Positions 1 to 5,232 of a DNA stretch of 5,232 nucleotides are shown one piece after another. Below the pieces are notes generated by a model. The model did no database searches and had not been told where the DNA came from. It saw nothing but the letters and a program-made list of their open reading frames with translations. The stretch spans positions 1 through 5,232 of the forward strand of contig SXOY01000098.1 in NCBI GenBank assembly GCA_005776545.1, given 5' to 3'. Source of the DNA: Planctomycetia bacterium. Lineage in GTDB: Bacteria > Planctomycetota > Phycisphaerae > Phycisphaerales > UBA1924. Each line of letters starts with the position of its first letter. Position 1 is the first letter of the stretch. The position numbers were made by a program, and so were the translations under genes.

Positions 1-83
1 AAATCTTCAACAGCCCCCAATTTCACACTGGACCAACGTTCAGTTCAGAAACGCACTTTGACGACTAGAACTGGCACTGAAAT
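1..83 (+). other. Upstream flank, possibly the 3' tail of a preceding gene
   Basis: No complete gene lies here. All three forward frames are open from the window edge: one stops at TGA 59-61, one at TAG 66-68, and one runs to TGA 85-87, overlapping the ATG of the next gene as ATGA. The frame ending at 66-68 (last residues SSETHFDD) has the most gene-like codons, so this may be the C-terminus of an upstream gene in the same operon. It is too short to assign to a family. I see no convincing promoter and no clear Shine-Dalgarno site before position 84. Confidence 0.25.
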
Positions 84-1061
84 ATGAACCATATCACACC
101 GAATTCAAGCAACGTCGTTCGCATTAAGTGTATTGACTCGCACACTGAGGGCGAGCCAACTCGCGTAGTGGTCTCTGGCGGACCGGACCTGGGAACAGGA
201 ACGGTCGCCACCAAACTGGAGCTTTTTCGCAGGCAATTTGATACGTTTCGCTCAGCGATAGTAAACGAACCCCGCGGCAACAACGCCATGGTTGGCGCTC
301 TGGTGTTGCCGCCAACAAAGCAAGAAAATGTCTGTGGTGTGATTTTTTTCAACAATGTGGGCTTTTTACATTCGTGCGGACATGGGACGATTGGGCTTGC
401 CGCAACATTGGCATACATGGGCCAGATCGGTCCTGGCCGCCACACGATCGAGACTCCGGTTGGCGAAGTTTCCGTTGCAATTTCAGACCAGGGTTTGATC
501 TGTCTGGACAATGTTGCGTCCTATGTCCATGCGTCGAATGTACCATTGGAATTCATGTTCGAAGGCGTTGCTCAAAGAGTCAGCGGAGATATCTCCTGGG
601 GTGGCAACTGGTTTTTCCTGACTGAGCAATCGCCGATTCCAATTGTCGCTGCAAATATTGACAGGCTCACCGCTTTTGCAATCGCAATTCGAATTGCACT
701 TGAACAACGGAGCATTTGCGGTGCTCGCGGCGAACCTATTGACCACATCGAACTTTGTGGGGCTGCGGTCAGAGACGGTTGTGATTCCAAGAATTTTGTT
801 TTGTGCCCTGGGAATGCCTACGACCGCTCTCCATGCGGCACGGGTACGAGTGCTCGATTGGTGAGCCTGCTCGCTGCCGGAAAGCTGACTCTCGGCCAGA
901 AATGGCGACAAGAAAGCATCATTGGCTCGGCTTTCACCGGCTGGCTGCGCAAAGATGGAGAGGCGTATATTCCATCGATCACTGGAAACGCCTATGTGTG
1001 CGGCGAAACGACGTTATTGCTCGACCCAGCAGACCCATTTGTGCATGGAATCCGATTGTGA
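84..1061 (+). CDS. Proline racemase-family enzyme, probable 4-hydroxyproline 2-epimerase
   Basis: This 325-residue protein has the usual family length and is complete. It should interconvert trans-4-hydroxy-L-proline and cis-4-hydroxy-D-proline in the cytoplasm by a cofactor-free two-base mechanism. Visible motifs are IDSHTEGEPTRVV near residues 17-29, the first catalytic cysteine C98 in SCGHGTIG, and the second, C251, in DRSPCGTGTSA, followed by KWRQESIIGSAF (273-284), typical of hydroxyproline epimerases. Having both cysteines argues against trans-3-hydroxyproline dehydratase, in which one is replaced by Ser or Thr. Proline racemase remains possible, but the DapA-family gene downstream favours the hydroxyproline substrate. 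The residue before C98 is Ser, where many epimerases have Met. The ATG at 84 is the only sensible start; it leaves about 11 residues before the first conserved strand and lacks a clear ribosome-binding site. Confidence 0.88.
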   Translation: MNHITPNSSNVVRIKCIDSHTEGEPTRVVVSGGPDLGTGTVATKLELFRRQFDTFRSAIVNEPRGNNAMVGALVLPPTKQENVCGVIFFNNVGFLHSCGHGTIGLAATLAYMGQIGPGRHTIETPVGEVSVAISDQGLICLDNVASYVHASNVPLEFMFEGVAQRVSGDISWGGNWFFLTEQSPIPIVAANIDRLTAFAIAIRIALEQRSICGARGEPIDHIELCGAAVRDGCDSKNFVLCPGNAYDRSPCGTGTSARLVSLLAAGKLTLGQKWRQESIIGSAFTGWLRKDGEAYIPSITGNAYVCGETTLLLDPADPFVHGIRL

Positions 1062-1070
1062 TTTTATCAA

Positions 1071-1088
1071 CTGAAACCTGCTGAAACC
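1071..1088 (+). repeat. Tandem 8-bp direct repeat (CTGAAACC x2, 10-bp period)
   Basis: CTGAAACC occurs at 1071-1078 and again at 1081-1088, so the two copies are one helical turn apart in the short gap between the epimerase and lyase genes. This spacing would suit a regulator binding one face of the DNA. With only two short copies it could easily be chance, and no function is assigned. Confidence 0.3.
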
Positions 1089-1113
1089 AGATTGCTACTT
1101 GAACTTGGCAACC

Positions 1114-1119
1114 AAGGAA
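1114..1119 (+). promoter_or_regulatory. Ribosome-binding site of the DapA-family gene
   Basis: AAGGAA lies 7 nt before the ATG at 1127 and supports that start. Its first three bases are also the 3' arm of a small stem (CTTGG 1104-1108, loop CAA, CCAAG 1112-1116). That stem could partly mask the site, but it is only 5 bp long. Confidence 0.65.
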
Positions 1120-1126
1120 CTCATCG

Positions 1127-2035
1127 ATGAATCGCCAATCCTGGGCAGGTGTTATTCCCGCGATTACAACTCCGTTTACTAGGTCGCTTCAGATCGACAC
1201 CTCGTTTCTGCGTACGCATGTGCGTTGGCTGGCAGAATCTGGAGTGCCGGCAATTGTCACGCCAGGATCGCTTGGTGAAGGCTCGACATTGTCGGTCGAA
1301 GAAAAGGCAGTTCTGTGGAGAATCTGTGTTGAGTCATTGGGCAATGTTCCTACCATTGCCGCAATTGCTGCGGCAAGCACCGCCGAGGCCGTTGCTTTAG
1401 CTCGGTCGGCACAGGCTCTGGGGTGCAGAGGACTTATGGTGCTGCCGCCCTATCTCTACAAGGGAACTTGGCGAGAGACCCAAGCACATTTTGCCGCCGT
1501 TTTCGCGGCAACAGAGCTTTCATGCATGCTCTACAACAACCCGATTGCATATGGAACTGATGTGACCCCCGAGCAGATCGGCGAACTTGCAGCAGCGCAT
1601 CCGAATCTGCATGCGGTGAAGGAATCCAGCGGCGATGTGCGGCGAATCACCGCCATTCGCAATCTGCTTAAAGATCGGGTTGCAATTCTGGTGGGGATGG
1701 ATGATGTGGTGGTCGAAGGAGTGAACGCGGGCGCAGTTGGGTGGATCGCCGGAGTGGTTAATGCGTTGCCGCAGGAGTCAATTTCGCTGTTCGAACTTGC
1801 AAGACTGGGCAGGTCCGAGAAGTTGGATGAGTTGTATCGGTGGATGCTTCCGTTACTGCGCATGGACACCACGTATGATTTTGTTCAACTTATCAAACTC
1901 ATACAACAAGAATGCGGGGTTGTTGGCGAAGGTGGCGCGATAACTCGACCGCCGCGACTAAGCCCAACTGGGAAGGAACTCGAGAAGGCACTCGGAGTTA
2001 TACGACATTCAATACAAAGTCGGCCTTCCCTCTAG
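1127..2035 (+). CDS. DapA/NAL-superfamily lyase, probable pyrroline-4-hydroxy-2-carboxylate deaminase
   Basis: This 302-residue protein is a complete single-domain (beta/alpha)8 lyase of the dihydrodipicolinate synthase/N-acetylneuraminate lyase superfamily. The Schiff-base lysine is K165 in AVKESSGD, the catalytic tyrosine is Y136 in LYNNP, and the substrate-carboxylate loop is GSLGEG at 47-52. True DapA has GTTGE in that loop, so lysine biosynthesis is unlikely. The C-terminal RPPRLSPTGKE (274-284) is typical of catabolic members. Directly after a hydroxyproline epimerase gene, the best guess is the enzyme that deaminates pyrroline-4-hydroxy-2-carboxylate to 2-oxoglutarate semialdehyde. Other aldolases or dehydratases of this superfamily cannot be excluded from sequence alone. 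The family call is firm; the substrate is inferred from context. The gene is probably co-transcribed with the epimerase, 65 nt upstream. Confidence 0.85.
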   Translation: MNRQSWAGVIPAITTPFTRSLQIDTSFLRTHVRWLAESGVPAIVTPGSLGEGSTLSVEEKAVLWRICVESLGNVPTIAAIAAASTAEAVALARSAQALGCRGLMVLPPYLYKGTWRETQAHFAAVFAATELSCMLYNNPIAYGTDVTPEQIGELAAAHPNLHAVKESSGDVRRITAIRNLLKDRVAILVGMDDVVVEGVNAGAVGWIAGVVNALPQESISLFELARLGRSEKLDELYRWMLPLLRMDTTYDFVQLIKLIQQECGVVGEGGAITRPPRLSPTGKELEKALGVIRHSIQSRPSL

Positions 2036-2068
2036 CAAATGGGCTTTTCATTTCGCATCGAACCTGAT

Positions 2069-2090
2069 ACCGTTGCGGCGTGCCAACGGT
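2069..2090 (+). promoter_or_regulatory. Inverted repeat enclosing the GTG start of the phosphoesterase gene
   Basis: ACCGTTG (2069-2075) and CAACGGT (2084-2090) are perfect reverse complements around an 8-nt loop, and the GTG start at 2080-2082 lies inside the loop. No T-run follows, so this does not look like an intrinsic terminator. It could be an mRNA hairpin affecting initiation, or an operator. The repeat is seen directly; any function is inference. Confidence 0.4.
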
Positions 2091-2817
2091 TCTCACCATT
2101 CATTCGCAGAGCGTGCACCTGCTTCCACAGCGAGCAGTTTTCCTGCCAGCGAGCGGAACTTTGATGATCGCGGACCTGCACCTGGGAAAAGGGGACCACT
2201 TACGTCTGCACGGCGCCCCGATTCCATCTTCAGTTAATCGATCGATCTTGAGTGAATCACTCGCTCGATTGCAGGCGACCGTTCAATGCACAAATGCACG
2301 CCGCCTGATTGTCCTTGGCGATGTCATTCATGCGTCGACAGGGCTGACGCAGGAAGTCGTGGATTCCGCGCGTGAAGCATTTAGTGTGATCACCCAATCT
2401 GGTATCCGCACTTTGTTCATTCAAGGCAATCACGATCGCAAATTGGGACCGTTTGCGGCGGAAGTAAAGATTGAAATGCTGCCGCAATTGCATGAAGGCC
2501 CGTTTGCCTATGTCCATTCGCCATCGGATGCGCCACAGAACCTGTTTACGTTTTGTGGCCACCTCCACCCCACTGTTTCACTGGGTTCAGGGGGTGCTGG
2601 GGCACATCTGCCTGCGTTCTGGCGGACGCGAGAACTATGTGTACTTCCGGCGTTCAGCCGCTTCACCGGCGGTGTCCTGCCACAAATTGAAGCTGGCGAC
2701 GACTTGTACATCATCGCCGATGAGCAGATTGTTCATCGCCCGATTCGGAGTTTTTCTGCGAAGCCAAGCCCAACCATTCACAAGATTCAGCGGCTTCAGC
2801 CCAATCCCGCAACATGA
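2080..2817 (+). CDS. pdeM: Ligase-associated DNA damage response endonuclease PdeM-like metallophosphoesterase
   Basis: This 245-residue cytoplasmic protein belongs to the calcineurin-like phosphoesterases. Metal and active-site motifs appear in order: ADLHLGK (D32, H34), GDVIHAS (D81, H84), GNHDR (N117, H118), H146 in YVHSP, and CGHLHP (H161, H163). The later LPAFSRFTGG (189-198) is characteristic of the PdeM/MPE group. Characterised MPE proteins are Mn-dependent nucleases/phosphoesterases linked to DNA-end processing, usually encoded with an ATP-dependent ligase, an Exo nuclease and an Lhr-type helicase. None of these is in this window. The GTG at 2080 is the only upstream start, because an in-frame TGA lies at 2065-2067; it has no Shine-Dalgarno site and sits in a hairpin loop. 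The last 22 bp overlap the convergent ATPase gene. The roughly 25-residue basic/proline-rich tail after residue 220 lies outside the core fold. Confidence 0.85.
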   Translation: MPTVLTIHSQSVHLLPQRAVFLPASGTLMIADLHLGKGDHLRLHGAPIPSSVNRSILSESLARLQATVQCTNARRLIVLGDVIHASTGLTQEVVDSAREAFSVITQSGIRTLFIQGNHDRKLGPFAAEVKIEMLPQLHEGPFAYVHSPSDAPQNLFTFCGHLHPTVSLGSGGAGAHLPAFWRTRELCVLPAFSRFTGGVLPQIEAGDDLYIIADEQIVHRPIRSFSAKPSPTIHKIQRLQPNPAT

Positions 2818-4520
2818 TCGACTTCCTCAAGGCTGGTTGCACCTTCGGCGACAATTCTCCAGCCGAACTGCGGCAGAGTTGTGAACAGGCCGCTTTCAAT
2901 GACCTTTTTCATGGAAGCGATGCTGGGATTGTGAAGTACAACATCGCGGAGTTCATCGGAAAATTCGAGTAATTCGAAGAGTGCGCGTCTGCCTCGATAG
3001 CCGGTATTGAGGCATTTGGAGCACCCCGTTGGCCCGAACATGAAGTTCTTGCCTTGCAGGTGCTTTCCAAGGCGGGACGACACGCTGGAAGTAATTGGCA
3101 TTTCGCGCTTGCAGGATTCGCACAGCACACGCACGAGGCGCTGCGCCAAGACGAGGTCGAGCGCGTTAGCCACCAGATACGGCTCTACCTTCAGATCGAG
3201 GAGGCGGAAGACGGCGGTCACACTGTCTTTGGCGTGCAGCGTTGTAAACACAACGTGGCCGGTCATCGCGGCCTGCATCGCCGTGCGAGCAGTTTCCTCA
3301 TCGCGAATTTCACCTACCAGGATGACATCGGGGTCCTGTCGCAATACGGAGCGAAGCATGGAGCCGAAACTATTTCCCTTATCTTCATCAACGGGAATCT
3401 GCGTCACCCCGTCGAGCTGATATTCGACCGGATCTTCGATGGTGATCACATTTCGAGTTTCGCGATCCACCCGGCGCAGCGCGTTGTAGAGCGTCGTGGT
3501 TTTACCTGAACCGGTTGGGCCGCACACCAACAGCAAACCCGCATCCTGGCGGCAGACGCGTTCGACGCGATCGGCCATGTACATGAGCAGCCCCATCTCT
3601 TCCAGCGAGTGGGGAATATCACGTGAATCCAGCACACGGATTACCAGTTTCTGACCGTGAACGCTGGGGGTAAATGACACGCGGAAATCTACGCGTCGAT
3701 CGGGAAAGCTGGCCGAAAAATGCCCTTCCTGAATCGCTTCTCTACCTGCGGACCGAATATGGCACGCGGTCTTAACGAGACCAAAAAACAACTCACCGAC
3801 ACGCCGCGGAAGTTCCAGAATCGCAAGCATCTGACCGTCGATTCGCATGCGAACGTGAAATGTCTCGGGCTTTGGTTCAATATGTATATCGGTGGCACGC
3901 GTCTTACTTGCCACCTGCAAAAGCAGCCGCACTGCATTTGGACCATCACTTGAGCCAAGCAATGCCGCACTGGGCTGCCCACTCGCATCAATAATTGACA
4001 CTCGCTCCGGCTCGGGCAGTCGCGGCAAGAGCGAGTCGATCATCGTGAGCAATTGTTCCTGCCACGGCAGATCTGCATCGGCTCTCTTGATATCTGGTGC
4101 AGCGGAATGCTGGTGCGGCTCAGACTTGATGGCCGCGCCCGCTTCATGCGGATCGCTTGAGAAAATAGATTGCTCAGAACCTTCGATCACCGCACCCATG
4201 ACCGATGAGTCGGCACTCGCAACATCTGGCTCGGCACGCTCGACCAGAAACTCATGCCCACCGACTCTGAGAACATCACCAAGTCGCAGCGCGGTCGGAC
4301 CGGGAATGCGTTGATCGTTCAGCTTTGTACCATTTCGCGAGCCCAGATCTTTGACGACATATCCCTCTTTTGCATCGAGCGTGATCTGGCAGTGCCGCCT
4401 CGAGCACATGTCATCATCAAGCACAACCGCGTTGTCGGGGTGACGACCGAACACAATTGCATTCTGTCCAAGTATCACGGGTTCTACAGTGCCCCGAAGC
4501 GGGGTTAATTTCCATGCCAC
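2796..4520 (-). CDS. FHA domain-GspE/PilB family secretion ATPase
   Basis: Read from GTG 4520 this is 574 residues; the longest reading starts at ATG 4544 and adds 8. The GTG is preferred because AAGGAG stands 6 nt before it, while nothing resembling a ribosome-binding site precedes the ATG. Residues about 4-97 form an FHA domain (GR 25-26, SRRH 40-43, NG 63-64), a phosphothreonine-binding fold. A low-complexity linker of about 60 residues follows. The ATPase part then shows the N2-type region (ATDIHIEP, VRMRIDG, about 209-231), Walker A GPTGSGKTT (334-342), Asp box ITIEDPVEY, Walker B DVILVGEIRD with E404, His box with H429, and a four-cysteine zinc motif (C467, C470, C500, C503). All catalytic elements are intact. 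It should be a cytoplasmic hexameric motor driving pseudopilus or pilus assembly at an inner-membrane platform protein. The FHA domain stands where GspE/PilB usually carry an MshEN/N1 domain, suggesting control by Ser/Thr phosphorylation. GspE cannot be told from PilB here. Confidence 0.9.
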   Translation of the reverse strand: MAWKLTPLRGTVEPVILGQNAIVFGRHPDNAVVLDDDMCSRRHCQITLDAKEGYVVKDLGSRNGTKLNDQRIPGPTALRLGDVLRVGGHEFLVERAEPDVASADSSVMGAVIEGSEQSIFSSDPHEAGAAIKSEPHQHSAAPDIKRADADLPWQEQLLTMIDSLLPRLPEPERVSIIDASGQPSAALLGSSDGPNAVRLLLQVASKTRATDIHIEPKPETFHVRMRIDGQMLAILELPRRVGELFFGLVKTACHIRSAGREAIQEGHFSASFPDRRVDFRVSFTPSVHGQKLVIRVLDSRDIPHSLEEMGLLMYMADRVERVCRQDAGLLLVCGPTGSGKTTTLYNALRRVDRETRNVITIEDPVEYQLDGVTQIPVDEDKGNSFGSMLRSVLRQDPDVILVGEIRDEETARTAMQAAMTGHVVFTTLHAKDSVTAVFRLLDLKVEPYLVANALDLVLAQRLVRVLCESCKREMPITSSVSSRLGKHLQGKNFMFGPTGCSKCLNTGYRGRRALFELLEFSDELRDVVLHNPSIASMKKVIESGLFTTLPQFGWRIVAEGATSLEEVDHVAGLG

Positions 4521-4526
4521 GCATAG

Positions 4527-4532
4527 CTCCTT
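4527..4532 (-). promoter_or_regulatory. Shine-Dalgarno site deciding the ATPase start
   Basis: On the minus strand AAGGAG is followed by a 6-nt spacer and GTG (4520-4518). This is the strongest ribosome-binding site in the window. It lies inside the reading frame if the ATG at 4544 is used, which argues that the protein begins at the GTG, just before the first FHA strand (WKLTPLRG). Confidence 0.7.
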
Positions 4533-4548
4533 GGTGATCATCATACCG

Positions 4549-4575
4549 CAGGTGATACTGGTTGAGTGGCACCTG
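4549..4575. promoter_or_regulatory. 27-nt imperfect palindrome between the SecA-like and ATPase genes
   Basis: The outer arms CAGGTG (4549-4554) and CACCTG (4570-4575) are perfect reverse complements, as are the inner arms ACT (4557-4559) and AGT (4565-4567). They are separated by a symmetric 2-nt mismatch and a 5-nt loop. In the minus-strand transcript this would be a 9-bp stem 12 nt after the SecA-like stop and 16 nt before the AAGGAG site. No T-run follows, so a strong terminator is unlikely. It could be an operator or a processing/attenuation hairpin between the two genes. Confidence 0.4.
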
Positions 4576-4587
4576 AGTTGCGATCAA

Positions 4588-5232
4588 TCACATTCCGGGC
4601 ATGTATTTATCAATCCAGTCATCTTGCTTGAGTACACCATCCCGTGAGCGACGATCGTGGGCCTCACTTCTTCCTTGAGCGATTCGGAAGATAGTTCCGC
4701 CGCGGCCAGCCCACAAATCAGAAAGTTCATCCCATCCGCCCTTGTGAGAAACAGCCCGCTCAAGTGCTGCCGTTGCTCCACCCTTGAGCGTCGAGAATCG
4801 CTCAAGTAAGCGAGCAAAATAAGGAGCTCGCCGAACCAGGAGCTCATCATCTATCGCGACAAATATCTGAGCCGAACCCGGATCGCCCTGACGACCCGAT
4901 CGCCCGATGAACTGCCTATCGATTCGCTTGGCACCGTGCATCTCTGTCAAGATCACGTGCAGCCCACCCGCTTTGATCGAGCCTGGGTCAGGCTTGATAT
5001 CCGTGCCGCGACCTGCCATGTTTGTGGCAACCGTAATCGCGGCACCCTGCGCAAGATCGCTGCGACCCGCCTGGCCAATCAATGACGCTTCTTCTTTGTC
5101 ATGGTGCGCGTTGAGAAGGAAATGTTCGAGGTTGCGTTCTCGCAGGCGCTCACTCAGGTATTCGCTCGCCGAGACCGAGCGCGTACCCACGAGAATCGGC
5201 CGCCCTTGTGCGTGAATTTCTTCGATCGACGC
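4588..5232 (-). CDS. SecA-like preprotein translocase ATPase, C-terminal part (5' end outside the window)
   Basis: The frame is open to the window edge, giving 214 codons of the 3' end; the GTG at 5190 is an internal Val codon, since conserved sequence (GRPIL) continues upstream of it. The second helicase-like domain of SecA is clear: GRPILVGTRSV (10-20), LNAHHDKEEA, TNMAGRGTDI (70-79), GGLHVI, and motif VI QFIGRSGRQGDPGS (107-120) with its arginine fingers. The usual TERH is TEMH here. After motif VI and IDDEL only about 85 residues follow, ending with VLKQDDWIDKYMPGM. This matches where SecA's helical scaffold begins (LLxYDDV), so the two-helix finger, wing domain and zinc-binding tail are absent. 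The protein therefore looks like a short accessory SecA paralogue rather than the housekeeping translocase, which would normally continue some 200-280 residues further. It lies just upstream of the FHA-ATPase gene on the same strand, probably in one operon. Confidence 0.85.
   Translation of the reverse strand, partial: ASIEEIHAQGRPILVGTRSVSASEYLSERLRERNLEHFLLNAHHDKEEASLIGQAGRSDLAQGAAITVATNMAGRGTDIKPDPGSIKAGGLHVILTEMHGAKRIDRQFIGRSGRQGDPGSAQIFVAIDDELLVRRAPYFARLLERFSTLKGGATAALERAVSHKGGWDELSDLWAGRGGTIFRIAQGRSEAHDRRSRDGVLKQDDWIDKYMPGM

Noticed and set aside
58..86. TTGACG with AATATG 17 bp downstream as a sigma-70-type promoter
   Set aside because: The -10 element would overlap the start codon at 84, so the transcript would start inside the gene.
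65..511. 148-codon open frame on the minus strand
   Set aside because: It lies antisense to the epimerase, shows no recognisable motif, and the sense gene has strong family motifs throughout.
483..911. 142-codon open frame on the minus strand
   Set aside because: It is a shadow of the epimerase gene; its composition is not protein-family-like.
1127..2035. Assignment as lysine-pathway DapA (dihydrodipicolinate synthase)
   Set aside because: The loop is GSLGEG rather than GTTGE, the C-terminal motif is of the catabolic type, and the neighbour is a hydroxyproline epimerase.
2060..2100. Intrinsic terminator after the DapA-family gene
   Set aside because: The hairpin at 2069-2090 is not followed by a T-run and contains the next gene's start codon.
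3054..3509. 151-codon open frame on the plus strand
   Set aside because: It is antisense to the conserved ATPase core (Walker B to zinc motif); the openness is explained by codon use of the real gene.
4588..5190. Complete gene starting at GTG 5190
   Set aside because: The frame continues upstream to the window edge with conserved SecA sequence (GRPIL before VGTRSV), so 5190 is an internal Val codon of a truncated gene.

Overview
The window looks like a piece of a mesophilic, mid-GC bacterial chromosome. The gene mix fits a planctomycete or a relative: a hydroxyproline-catabolism gene pair, a type II secretion/type IV pilus ATPase with an N-terminal FHA domain, a short SecA-like ATPase, and weak or absent Shine-Dalgarno sites on some genes. 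That assignment is an inference from gene content and style; no rRNA or marker gene is present. Nearly all of the window is coding, with no tRNA, rRNA, CRISPR array, insertion sequence or phage gene visible.

Left part (84-2035, + strand): a proline racemase-family enzyme, most likely 4-hydroxyproline 2-epimerase, is followed 65 nt later by a DapA/NAL-superfamily lyase. Side by side these suggest two steps of hydroxyproline breakdown: epimerisation of trans-4-hydroxy-L-proline to cis-4-hydroxy-D-proline, then, after oxidation by an enzyme not seen here, deamination/dehydration of pyrroline-4-hydroxy-2-carboxylate to 2-oxoglutarate semialdehyde. The D-hydroxyproline oxidase and the semialdehyde dehydrogenase would have to lie outside the window, perhaps to the left.

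Middle (2080-2817, + strand): a calcineurin-like metallophosphoesterase of the ligase-associated PdeM/MPE type. It begins at a GTG that sits in the loop of a perfect 7-bp inverted repeat. Its usual DNA-repair partners (ATP-dependent ligase, Exo nuclease, Lhr helicase) are not in the window. Its 3' end overlaps the 3' end of the convergent ATPase gene by 22 bp.

Right part (5232-2796, - strand): the 3' end of a SecA-like gene, whose product stops roughly where the SecA helical scaffold would begin, is followed after a short gap by an FHA-GspE/PilB ATPase gene. The gap holds a 27-nt imperfect palindrome. A strong AAGGAG site supports a GTG start for the ATPase, eight codons downstream of the longest possible ATG start. 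The two genes probably form one transcript and pair two secretion-type ATPases. This pair is the most unusual part of the window.
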